64,000 bases of DNA from Pseudoduganella plicata. Lineage in GTDB: Bacteria > Pseudomonadota > Gammaproteobacteria > Burkholderiales > Burkholderiaceae_D. The position numbers and the translations under genes were made by a program. The notes beneath the pieces were generated by a model, which worked only from the letters and a program-made list of their open reading frames with translations, was not told where the DNA came from and ran no database searches. The stretch is taken from the NCBI RefSeq assembly GCF_004421005.1, contig NZ_CP038026.1, positions 868,001-932,000 of the forward strand, given 5' to 3'. How positions within the stretch are numbered: the first letter of the stretch is position 1; each line of letters starts with the position of its first letter. Below are positions 18,328-26,057 of the stretch, piece after piece.

Positions 18328-18860
18328 CCGACATTCTCGACACATCTGCCGACGGGAGCGTCGACGCGGCCGTCGCGGCGGCCATCGCCACGCTGTGGCC
18401 GGCCGGCGACTCGCTGGAGGGTACGCAGGTGCACATGCTGGTGGACGGTGCCGCCGACCCGCAGCTGGCGGCGCGCATCCGCCTGGGCAAGCTCGATCAC
18501 GACTGCCTGTTTGCCGGCCCGCTGACGGCGCGGCTGCAGGCCGCGGCTCCCTGGCTGGTACACCTTTCCGCCGCGTCGGCGCAGACGCGCGAACTGATCG
18601 GCCGGGCCGCATGCCACCAGGGCATCCTTGTCACGGCACCGGCGCACGTCAGCACCCGGCAATTGCGGCTGCACTTCAAGAAGCTGCTGTGGGTGCGCGA
18701 CGAAAGCGGACGCGAACTGTACTTCCGCTTCTACGACCCGCGCGTGCTGGCGATCTACCTGCCCACCTGCACGCCTGAAGAAAAGCGCATCGTGTTCGGT
18801 CCCGCGCAGGCGCTGCATTGCATGGACGCGGACGGGCTGCGCAGCTTCCATCCGCGCTGA
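18324..18860 (+). CDS. DUF4123 domain protein (type VI secretion adaptor type)
   Basis: A 178-residue protein with the DUF4123 hallmarks: QVHMLVDGAADPQLAARI near the N-terminus (the yalldga region), PWLVHLS, the middle HFKKLLWVRDESGRELYFRFYDPRVL motif, and the C-terminal FGP turn. DUF4123 proteins (Tap/TEC) load effectors onto VgrG spikes of type VI secretion systems. Here no vgrG, PAAR or structural T6SS gene is in the window; the only coupled gene is the unknown protein just upstream. The family call is from motif recall and fairly secure; the role of this orphan pair is open. Confidence 0.75.
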   Translation: MTDILDTSADGSVDAAVAAAIATLWPAGDSLEGTQVHMLVDGAADPQLAARIRLGKLDHDCLFAGPLTARLQAAAPWLVHLSAASAQTRELIGRAACHQGILVTAPAHVSTRQLRLHFKKLLWVRDESGRELYFRFYDPRVLAIYLPTCTPEEKRIVFGPAQALHCMDADGLRSFHPR

Positions 18861-18889
18861 CCCGCGCCGCGCCCGTCAGTACGCGCCCG

Positions 18890-19900
18890 TCAGTACGCGC
18901 CGGGCGGAACAGCGATACGGCGGAACTGGCGGTCGGCAGCTGCCCGGTTCTTGCATTTGCCGTTGCCGCCGGGCTGGTTCCTGCCATCGTCGCTGAGGAT
19001 GTGCAGCGTGCCGGCCGGATCGAAGAACAGCGCTTCCGGCGTCAGGCCGGCCAGCAGAGGGAACGCCACACGCTCGGGCCGGTCGTTTTGAATGCCGGAC
19101 CAGCGGAACAAGGCGAACCGGCTGTTCCTGTCCGCTTTGTCCTTGTCCCTGGATTTGTCTTTGTCGAACGGCCCGGCGACGATGTAGTAGCCCTCCCCGT
19201 GGCGTTCGATGCTGCGGATGCCCAGGCCACCCAGGTCGAGCGTGAAGCACGGCCCGAACCGGGCGGCGCCGCCCTGCACGACGTCCGCCGGGTTTTCAAG
19301 CGTCAGCACGAGCGCGCCGTCGGCGGGCACGGGATTGCGCAACCCGATCAGCAACGCGCCCCGGGGTGTCTCGGCCAGGCCCTCGATGCTGAGCCCGCCT
19401 TCTTTCTTCGGGTCCATCAGGGCGGCGCCCAGCAGGTCATAACCCTCGCGCGCGGGCGAAGCGTCGAAGTCTTCCAGCAGGCGGCGGTAAGGCCGGCCGA
19501 ACTGGCGCAGCGTCCGCTCTCCCGGCCGCGCCCCCTCCTCCAGCCGCGTTGCAAACAGCACCCGCCGCAGTGGCGCCGGCATGCCGTCGCCATCCGCGCC
19601 GTGCGATCCGATCCAGTAGATCGTGTCGCCGCTCAGCGCACAACCTTCCAGATCGGCTTCGTCGTCCTTGCCGGTTCCCAGGAAGGCGTCCAGGTTGACG
19701 GAGTCCGCTGCATCGGCGCCATCGAAGCGGAAGATGTTCAGGACGCTGCGTTCGTCGTCGGCGACCACGAAGCGCCGCTCGTCCAGCGCCAGCGCGGCGG
19801 AGGCGTCGCAGATGCCGTAATGAATGTAGGGCTGGGGTGGTATTGCTGGGTCGGCAGGCACGGCGGTCTCCTTGAAGGTCTTCCCTGGTTCATTGTCCAT
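18890..19900 (-). CDS. DUF3616 domain-containing protein
   Basis: A 336-residue protein read as one DUF3616 (beta-propeller-like) domain: DASAALALDERRFVVADDER, a DLEGCALSGDTIYWIGSHG segment, SIEGLAETPRGALLIGLRNP, and GPCFTLDLGGLGIRSIERHG. The C-terminus (FFDPAGTLHILSDDG) repeats the blade pattern. The Asp/Glu-Gly-rich turns resemble calcium-binding propeller proteins of the SdiA/phytase-like class. No signal peptide at the chosen ATG (19898-19900); the frame stays open upstream to another ATG at 20042-20044, but that extension is Arg-rich and unlike the family. Function unknown. It converges with the DUF4123 gene. Confidence 0.65.
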   Translation of the reverse strand: MDNEPGKTFKETAVPADPAIPPQPYIHYGICDASAALALDERRFVVADDERSVLNIFRFDGADAADSVNLDAFLGTGKDDEADLEGCALSGDTIYWIGSHGADGDGMPAPLRRVLFATRLEEGARPGERTLRQFGRPYRRLLEDFDASPAREGYDLLGAALMDPKKEGGLSIEGLAETPRGALLIGLRNPVPADGALVLTLENPADVVQGGAARFGPCFTLDLGGLGIRSIERHGEGYYIVAGPFDKDKSRDKDKADRNSRFALFRWSGIQNDRPERVAFPLLAGLTPEALFFDPAGTLHILSDDGRNQPGGNGKCKNRAAADRQFRRIAVPPGAY

Positions 19901-20047
19901 GCCGTCAACATAGCAGACGTGCGCCCGCCGTGCCAGCACAGCCGTACGCCCCGGGTCTTCCCAGCGGTCGAGGCGCGGCCGCGCCGGCCGGTCCGCCCAA
20001 GCCTTACCAGACAGCGTGAACGACAACGTCACCGGCGCCGACAACGA

Positions 20048-20329
20048 TCAACCATGCTGCATGCGCCGGTGCTCCACCGCAAACACGGCAGCCTGCAGGC
20101 GGCTGGAGACGTGCAGTTTCTTCAGCACGTCCTGCACGTGGATCCTGACGGTGCTTTCCGACAGGTCCAGCGAGCGCGCGATCACCTTGTTGCTATCGCC
20201 GCGCGCCAGGCACTCGAAGATTTCCTTCTCGCGCGACGTCAGGCGGTCGATGTCGGATGCCGGTTCCGCCGTGCGCCCGCCTGCCTGCAGTTGCGCCACC
20301 AGCTTGGCCGTCATCGCTTCGGCCACCAT
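20048..20329 (-). CDS. NarL-type HTH protein without receiver (fragment or stand-alone regulator)
   Basis: A 93-residue protein that is nearly all LuxR/NarL C-terminal DNA-binding domain: DRLTSREKEIFECLARGDSN, KVIARSLDLSESTVRIHVQ, DVLKKLHVSSRLQAAVFAVEH. This resembles the output domain of NarL/DegU-type response regulators. The frame is open for about 37 codons upstream of the first ATG, back to a TGA, but that part has no receiver-domain features, so the receiver is absent. It may be a truncated response regulator or a genuine GerE-like single-domain regulator. No partner kinase is adjacent. Confidence 0.6.
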   Translation of the reverse strand: MVAEAMTAKLVAQLQAGGRTAEPASDIDRLTSREKEIFECLARGDSNKVIARSLDLSESTVRIHVQDVLKKLHVSSRLQAAVFAVEHRRMQHG

Positions 20330-20632
20330 TGCCGCGCCGGCGGCGGCGCGGCGCGGCGCACGGCGCGACGGGAACCATGGTGCGGCGCGCGCATCGCGCC
20401 ATATTCCGGGCGCAAGCAGCGCTGCGGCTCATGATCGGGGCGATCCGGCTGGGAAAGGCTGGGTCATTCGACCCGGAGGGGATGCCGCTGCGGCAGCATA
20501 GGGGTCTCAGGCGATGGGATCGGGGGGCGCTTGTCATGGGCGTTCCCGCCCGCGACAAGCGCCCGATCGACGGCTTGCGAAGGCCGGTGCCCTGAAGCAG
20601 ACCTTCGCAGCGTCAACGTGTAAAGCTACGGG
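20330..20632. other. Intergenic region, no gene seen
   Basis: About 300 bases between the HTH fragment and the phasin gene on the same strand. The part next to the HTH gene continues its open frame as low-complexity Ala/Arg sequence and may be decayed coding DNA of a lost receiver domain. Confidence 0.3.
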
Positions 20633-21262
20633 TCAGGCGTTCTTGCCGGCGCCCTTGCCCGACTGCTGCGCCGGTTGCGAAGCCTGCACATTGCCGTGCA
20701 TCGACGCGCCGCCGGCTTCGCCATCGACCTGCATGCTGCCGCCTTCGCCCGCTTGCAGGTGGCCACGCGCGCTGCTGCCGTTGCCGTTACCGCTATGGCG
20801 GTGCGAATCGTGCTCGAACGGATCGCGGAAGTTGCGCAGCGACTCTTCCTGCTGACGCTTGCTGCGTTCGCTTTCCTCCGCCGCGACGCGTGCGACTTCA
20901 TTGGCCAGGGTCTGCGCCGTGCGCGACGTTTCCTGCACGTGTTGCTCGGCCACGCGGGCCAGCTCGACCTGGGCATCGGCGGCCACGCGAGAAATGTGCT
21001 GGCCATAAGCGCGCAATTTTTCCGATGCGGGCTGGGCGCGCGACGCGGCGACCGAGATCGCGTCGTCGGCACGGTTCGTCGTCAGCAGCCGGTGGCCGGC
21101 GATGGTGCTTTCCTCGATCAGCGACTGGCCCAGCTGGATGTTCAGCTGGCACAGGTCCTGGAAGGAGCGGGACAGCGATTTCGACATGTCGTTCAGAAAC
21201 GCGACCTGGGCATCCAGGTGCGAACGTACGGCGGGCGTGACGGATTGAGAGAATGGGAACAT
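20633..21262 (-). CDS. Phasin family protein with glycine/glutamine-rich tail
   Basis: A 209-residue protein whose first 130 residues match phasins: an amphipathic helical N-terminus (RSHLDAQVAFLNDMSKSLSR), SFQDLCQLNIQLGQSLIEES and a long helical region with repeated Ala/Glu/Gln. Phasins coat polyhydroxyalkanoate granules and regulate their size. The tail (about 145-209) is a low-complexity His/Ser/Gly/Asn/Gln stretch (HRHSGNGNGSSARGH...MQVDGEAGG), unusual for the family and likely disordered. No PHA synthase is in the window. Confidence 0.75.
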   Translation of the reverse strand: MFPFSQSVTPAVRSHLDAQVAFLNDMSKSLSRSFQDLCQLNIQLGQSLIEESTIAGHRLLTTNRADDAISVAASRAQPASEKLRAYGQHISRVAADAQVELARVAEQHVQETSRTAQTLANEVARVAAEESERSKRQQEESLRNFRDPFEHDSHRHSGNGNGSSARGHLQAGEGGSMQVDGEAGGASMHGNVQASQPAQQSGKGAGKNA

Positions 21263-22395
21263 GACTGACCTTTATAAATGATAAAGCGCGTTGGAATTCG
21301 ACCACGTCAGGCAATTCTGTTATCGGCGTCTGGCGGGCCAGGAGACAATTGGCAGCGTGCTGCCTTTTTCGCCCCGTCCACTGAGCAATGGGCGGAAGCG
21401 AATGCATACCCTAATCCCCGTTTATGACGGGCGTTTGACATATGGATGAGATTGGCCTCGCGGGACGCGAGATTTATTACACCGCAACTGTACTGCCGTC
21501 ATAAAACAATTCCCGGCCGCCTCGTTTATTTCCTGCCTTTCACGACCAGGGAAATTCGCCTTCACAGCTGCAAGCAAACACCCCGTCAGACGCAGAAAGA
21601 CGCTCCGCGCCCCCGGCGTATAGGGGGAAGACCGCCGGCCAATCCCCGAATCCAGCTGTCTTATTATATGGCCGCACATTAACCGCAGGAATGCACCTAT
21701 TAATATGCAACTGAAATCGCCGGGGTGCACCACAATATATTCAGAAGGCCGAATCCCGGTTTGCGAGACAGATTTACGCCGCGTGCGGGCGATTATCGCG
21801 GGCCAGCCCAATCGAATCCAGGCGCCACCGGCATCGTGCCAATTGATGGTCGCGGCGCGAATCCACTATCGGCGCAATTGCCAGCAGTGAAGGTAAGGTA
21901 ATCTCTCGAAACATATAATGATCAAGATAACGATGCCTGTTTATGATGTTCGCCGCGTCGGATCTGGCGAGCGTGCGGTGCACGTCAGAGCCTGCAAGCG
22001 GGCGCGAAAGACGGTCCGGCGGGCTGGCTCCGCCGGCGAGAACCTGGTCCAGATGCTCAGCCGCGAGCGCAAGGTGGCGCGCGTCGCCTTCCCGTGCCGG
22101 CGCCGTCAGGCCCTTTGCGGCAGCCTGTCCGGTTTTGCCCGGTGGCGTCCGTCGCCTCGCGCGATGGGCGTCAGTGCGGAACGGTTTTCGCAGTTGTTCG
22201 CACTGATAGACCTGTCGCGCCTGCTGCCCTGCACGTACCGGGCAGGCCGGTGCTGACCAATATTGCCACTGGCACGGCAGAACCATCATCGGACTGTTTA
22301 ACGTTGTCGTGAAATTGTCTCGCGCGGTGACCGCCGCGATGTCGGTTGCTACGATGTTTTCCGGGCGGCCCATCCGGGCAGGCCGGGAGAGATCG
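21263..22395. other. 1.1-kb region without recognisable genes
   Basis: The stretch from about 21270 to 21920 is noticeably AT-richer than the rest of the window, with several runs such as TTTATTAC and ATTATATGG. The frames crossing it (up to 260 codons on the minus strand) have no domain, no good start and a composition like non-coding sequence. It could be a long regulatory region, a remnant of transferred DNA, or hold an unrecognised RNA. Confidence 0.4.
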
Positions 22396-23683
22396 ATGAA
22401 AGCACTGGCGTGTCTTGCGATGCTGGCCCTGTTGAGCTCTTCCGCCGGCGCACTGACGATGAGCGAACAGACGAAGCGCCTGGCGCGGCAGGAGTTCCGC
22501 ACGTCGGCGCAGCGTCCCTGCCTGCCCGCCAAACCCTGCTTCAGGGTGCGCAACAACTACCCGCAGACGGCCAAGCCCGGAAACCCGGCATGGGCGGCGA
22601 TCGACTACCCGGACCGAACCGGAACGCTATCTGCAGGCCGTACTGGACTATCTCGTCGAGGGCAACGCGGCCGTCGACTGGGCATTGCACAAGAACCGCA
22701 AGCGGGACTGGTATCACGCCGCATGGATGCACCCGGCACGCGAACCCGTCCATGGCCTGACGTTCGAGCGCGGCAGCCGCCTGCACGAGCTGAGCGCGCA
22801 GCAGACGCGCCGCACCAACAACTGGGCCATCGGTTTCTACAACCGGGTGGGCGCGACAGCGTTCGCGAAAGTATGGAAAGACCGCACGCAGCCGACGACG
22901 GCCGGCTTCAGCTTCCCCGAGGGCACCGTCAGCGCCAAGTTGCTGTTTACCGACGCCACGGATGAGGAAGCGCCCTACCTGAAAGGCAACAACCTGACAT
23001 GGGAAGCAGACATCCGCGGCAACGGTCAGCCGGTGGCATTGCGGCTGCTGCAGGTGGACGTGGCGATCAAGCACAAACCGGGCAATGGCCTGAACGGGTG
23101 GGTCTTCGGCACGTTCTATTTCGACGGGCGGCTTGGTCATGCGCACTACTGGAATAACCTGGTGCCGGCAGGGCTGGAATGGGGCACGTCGCCCGATTTC
23201 ACGCGCGCGGACTTTGCGCAGGGCAAGCGCCCGCCCCAGAGCTGGGTCAACCCGGTCGCGGACGCGCAGTTTGCCACCCGCGCGCCGGACGGCAAGCTGG
23301 GTTACCTGGGCCGCATGAACGGTCCCGTCGACGATCCGCGCTCGAGCTGCCTGGCCTGCCACAGCCGCGCGATGGACATGGCCGGTGGCGCCGACCCGCC
23401 GCTGTTCGCCACGTTTGCCGCCAGCCGCATCCGCCAGGTGGCTGTCGCGCCGAACCAGACGTATGAAACGGTGCTGGCGGCCGGCCCCGTCAATGAAGAG
23501 GAGGTAGGCTTTTTCTTTCGCAACCTGGCGCCGGGCGAGTCGTTCGACGGCACGCATCAATCCCTCGACTACTCGCTGCAGCTGATGAAAGGTGTCGAGT
23601 TTTGGGGAGCGTGGGTGAAGGAGCAGACGGCAACGCCGGCGCTCATGAGGCGCCGGAACGCGGGCACGACAAGGGGGAATTAG
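22396..23683 (+). pseudogene. Secreted single-haem protein gene broken by a one-base frameshift
   Basis: The gene begins with an ATG after GGGAGAGATCG and encodes a signal peptide (MKALACLAMLALLSSSAGA) and mature sequence up to DYPD. There one extra C at 22614-22615 shifts the frame; removing it continues the reading smoothly (EPERYLQAVLDYLVEGNAAVDWA and onward) to a stop at 23681-23683. The rebuilt protein is about 428 residues. It has one CxxCH haem-attachment motif (SSCLACHSRAMDM) in a long cytochrome-like chain, so it looks like a periplasmic c-type haem protein of unknown substrate. Either a recent inactivating mutation or a base-calling error; nothing else in the frame is damaged. Confidence 0.7.
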
Positions 23684-23725
23684 CGCACGGCACTCCAGTG
23701 AGGCCGGACGCCGCTACGGTCCGGG

Positions 23726-23992
23726 TCAGTGTGCCGGGGCGGTCTGGGCGGCAGCCCGGTCCCGTCTGGCCTGCTCGGCGCGCGCTTGCTCTGCGGCTTT
23801 CTCCTTCTTCGCCTTCTTGTTGGCCATGTGACGGCCGACAACGCAGCCGCCCACCGCACCGACAACACCATGTTTGCCAGCCACATGCCCCGCTACGCCA
23901 CCCACGGCGGCGCCCTTCAGGCATCCGGCCGCGTTGGCCGTGCCGGCGACCAGGGCAAGGCCGGTCACCAGGATTGTCATCAATCTTTTCAT
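23726..23992 (-). CDS. Glycine-zipper envelope protein
   Basis: An 88-residue protein with a signal peptide (MKRLMTILVTGLALVAGTANA) and a Gly-rich zipper (AAVGGVAGHVAGKHGVVGAV then GGCVVGRHMANKKAKKEKAAEQARAEQ). The motif is of the glycine-zipper 2TM kind found in small outer-membrane or periplasmic proteins; the tail is Lys/Ala/Glu-rich and helical. The ATG follows GAAGGGAAG. Alternative longer starts exist in the frame, but they precede a clear signal peptide. Function unknown. Confidence 0.6.
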   Translation of the reverse strand: MKRLMTILVTGLALVAGTANAAGCLKGAAVGGVAGHVAGKHGVVGAVGGCVVGRHMANKKAKKEKAAEQARAEQARRDRAAAQTAPAH

Positions 23993-24266
23993 CGTCTTCC
24001 CTTCTGATGGCGCGACCGCTCTTGCGTCGGTCGCTGCCGTTGATCGGATCGCGCTGGCGTATCGCGAGTGCGGGCACGCCAGCGCTTTAGTTGCAACAAT
24101 AATATCAGGCCGGGAATAACTCAGCCTGTCGCAATCGTGCGCGGCGGCGCTGCCATGTACGGGTCGGCTCTGGCAAGTCGCTACCGCCGCTGCTAAGATG
24201 TCCGCAAACCGGGGCGATCGCCCCACCGGCGCCTCGCGGAACCAGGGGCACACTGAAAGAGATTGC

Positions 24267-24461
24267 GTGCGCCTGCTGATTGCCCTCATTTTCCCGTGGC
24301 TGACCTTCTTCACGATCGGCCGGCCGATCGCCGGGATCATCTGCCTGATCCTCCAGATCACCCTGCTGGGCTGGCTGCCCGCCACCATCTGGGCTGTGTA
24401 TGCGCTGAGCCAGTACAAGACCGACCAGAAAATCGCGGAGGCGATGCGCGAGCGGGGTTAA
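24267..24461 (+). CDS. YqaE/Pmp3-like small membrane protein
   Basis: A 64-residue protein with two hydrophobic segments (LLIALIFPWLTFFTIG and IAGIICLILQITLLGWLPAT) followed by a Lys/Gln-rich cytosolic tail (YALSQYKTDQKIAEAMRERG). This is the PMP3/YqaE family pattern: IFP..FF, G..LL..LGW.P...WA.Y. I chose the GTG at 24267 because an AAAGAG lies just before it and the product then has family length; the upstream ATG at 24198 would add 23 hydrophilic residues. Proteins of this family are associated with salt or membrane stress. Confidence 0.55.
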   Translation: MRLLIALIFPWLTFFTIGRPIAGIICLILQITLLGWLPATIWAVYALSQYKTDQKIAEAMRERG

Positions 24462-24875
24462 GGCACGCAGCGAACGACGGTTCGCGTGCGCGCCGGCAGA
24501 GAGGCGTTACCGGCACCTGGCGGTGCGGGAGTCGCCATATGCGGTCCTGTTTGCCACCATCGCCCGGGTGGGCGCAAGCGTGCGCCCGAAGCCGACCAAC
24601 CGCGCCACTGTGCCAGCCGCAGCCGCTACTTCGGTTTGCCTTCTCCTCGAACGTCAAAATCGGCGCCTCCCGATCCTCGCCGCACAGCTCCACGGGGATC
24701 CTGCGTACGCACCGACCCGTTGCCGCAGGCCGGCCCATCGACGGGCCGGCATTTATCGCATCCCGGCACGGTATCCCGCTGTCAATGTGGAAATTTTTGA
24801 CTTAGGTCAAGGATTTGCCGGTTCGGCCGGAGGCACAATGGCGGCAACGCAAACGCGAAGGGAAAAGGACCGTTC
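24462..24875. other. Upstream region of the hemerythrin gene
   Basis: About 410 bases with no recognisable gene. Its right part contains the FNR-type palindrome at 24797-24810, 66 bases upstream of the hemerythrin start, which is the expected distance for a promoter-proximal site. Confidence 0.4.
24797..24810 (+). promoter_or_regulatory. FNR-type palindrome TTGAC-N4-GTCAA before hemerythrin
   Basis: A 14-base inverted repeat, TTGACTTAGGTCAA, with perfect 5-base arms at the FNR/Dnr spacing. It is 66 bases upstream of the hemerythrin ATG. The same half-sites and spacing occur upstream of the TorF porin (1373-1386). Control by an oxygen- or NO-responsive FNR-family regulator is likely by analogy. 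Confidence 0.6.
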
Positions 24876-25346
24876 ATGACGACATTGCACGACTACCTGG
24901 CCGCCGAGCACCGCGCCTGCGATGCGCACTACAAGCAAGCGAAAGAACATGTTATCGATCGCGACTGGGAGGCCGCCAGCGACGCGTTCGGCCGCTTCGC
25001 CTGCACGCTGGAGCAGCACCTGCAAGGCGAAGAGGCATTGCTGTTCCCCGCCGTGGAGCGGCTGACGGGCGGCGGCGGCCCGACCGCCACGATGCGCATG
25101 GAGCATGGGCACATACGCCTGCTGGTGCAGCGCATGGCCGATGCCATCGACGCGCACGATGCCAACGCATGCTTCGACCATGCTGACAGCCTGCGCATCC
25201 TGATGCACCAACACAAACTGAAGGAAGAGAACGTACTGTATCCAACGGCGCTGCACCTGCTGGGTGCCACCGCCCGGCCGTTGCTGGAACAGATGCGCCG
25301 GCAATGGGAGCACCCCGCAGGAGCGCCGTTGGGAGAACCTGCATGA
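24876..25346 (+). CDS. Hemerythrin domain-containing protein
   Basis: A 156-residue four-helix bundle of the hemerythrin HHE type. The histidines and acids fit the di-iron set: AEHRACDAHY in helix 1, LEQHLQGEEALLFPAVE in helix 2, RMEHGHIRLLV in helix 3, and LMHQHKLKEENVLYP in helix 4. It probably binds oxygen or reacts with NO or superoxide in the cytosol; a role in nitrosative or oxidative defence fits the FNR-type site upstream. The ATG follows AAAAGGACC. A short open frame overlapping its stop codon is not convincing as a second gene. Confidence 0.8.
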   Translation: MTTLHDYLAAEHRACDAHYKQAKEHVIDRDWEAASDAFGRFACTLEQHLQGEEALLFPAVERLTGGGGPTATMRMEHGHIRLLVQRMADAIDAHDANACFDHADSLRILMHQHKLKEENVLYPTALHLLGATARPLLEQMRRQWEHPAGAPLGEPA

Positions 25347-25485
25347 ATGCGCGCCAACCGGCGCCCGTGCATGCGGACGACCCGCTGCAACGGCGGACCA
25401 CGCGCGGGTATGCAGTACTGTACCGTCCTGTTGCCGCGGCCGTGACGCGCTCTGTCGCGCCGGTCTACCGACTCTCGAGAACCCC

Positions 25486-25683
25486 ATGAGAAAATACAAG
25501 TCGACCAAGCCGGTCCCGCAGCCCTCGGCCACGGGCCGCCTCAGCATCTACACGCACGCCGACGGCGGCCGCGTGCACCGCCTCAGTGACGACATCGCCT
25601 ATCCGCTGCGGCGCACCGTGGGGGCCATCGGGCGCGACCCCATGGTGGCGGCGTTGTTCGGACCGGCACGGCGGACGACGTAG
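25486..25683 (+). CDS. Small basic protein, unknown
   Basis: A 65-residue protein (MRKYKSTKPVPQPSATGRLS and on to SDDIAYPLRRTVGAIGRDPM). The centre, LSIYTHADGGRVHRLSDDIAY, looks like a small beta-alpha fold but matches nothing I know. There is no strong ribosome-binding site before the ATG; codon use and lack of stops support coding. The open frame extends upstream antisense to nothing known. Function unknown. Confidence 0.4.
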   Translation: MRKYKSTKPVPQPSATGRLSIYTHADGGRVHRLSDDIAYPLRRTVGAIGRDPMVAALFGPARRTT

Positions 25684-25841
25684 GCCGACCACATTTAGCG
25701 GTGGCAATCGTTAATTCACGGGTGCCGCAGGGTGTCACACAATTGTTTATAGGTGAACTGGCGCACTGTCCGGAGCGGCTGTACCGGGTAATCTGACGCT
25801 GTGCTCTCGCACGCACACAGATAACCTTCAGGAGAGACGCA

Positions 25842-26027
25842 ATGAACCAAGTACAGCGCGCATATTCCCGCACCGACGTCACGACCGAACTGGTCATTAA
25901 CCGTGCCCTGTTGATGCAGCAATCGCTGGGGTTGCGCGACGCGCATATGTTCCTGACGCGCAAGCGTATCAAGCCGGCCACCATCAAGCGCGTGCTGGCC
26001 TGTCCGGGCGAGCGCCGCGGCGTCTGA
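25842..26027 (+). CDS. Small helical protein, paralogue of the 11737 protein
   Basis: A 61-residue protein after a strong AGGAG(AGACGCA) ribosome-binding site. The segment ALLMQQSLGLRDAHMFLTRK with IKPATIKRVLA aligns by eye with the 69-residue protein at 11737-11946 (EAIRF...AWAYL...LPPETILRVLS). No known domain. Both occur as single short genes next to c-di-GMP enzyme genes, which may be coincidence. Confidence 0.6.
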   Translation: MNQVQRAYSRTDVTTELVINRALLMQQSLGLRDAHMFLTRKRIKPATIKRVLACPGERRGV

Positions 26028-26057
26028 GCCGCGTCGGCAACCCCGTCACCACCGACA

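Noticed and set aside
21774..22556. A 260-codon minus-strand frame across the gene-poor region
   Set aside because: No domain, no ribosome-binding site, Arg-rich composition and overlap with the start of the haem protein.
25343..25489. Short frame overlapping the hemerythrin stop codon by ATGA (about 48 residues)
   Set aside because: The overlap is suggestive of translational coupling, but the product has no domain, and its end collides with the next small gene at 25486. I left it out.
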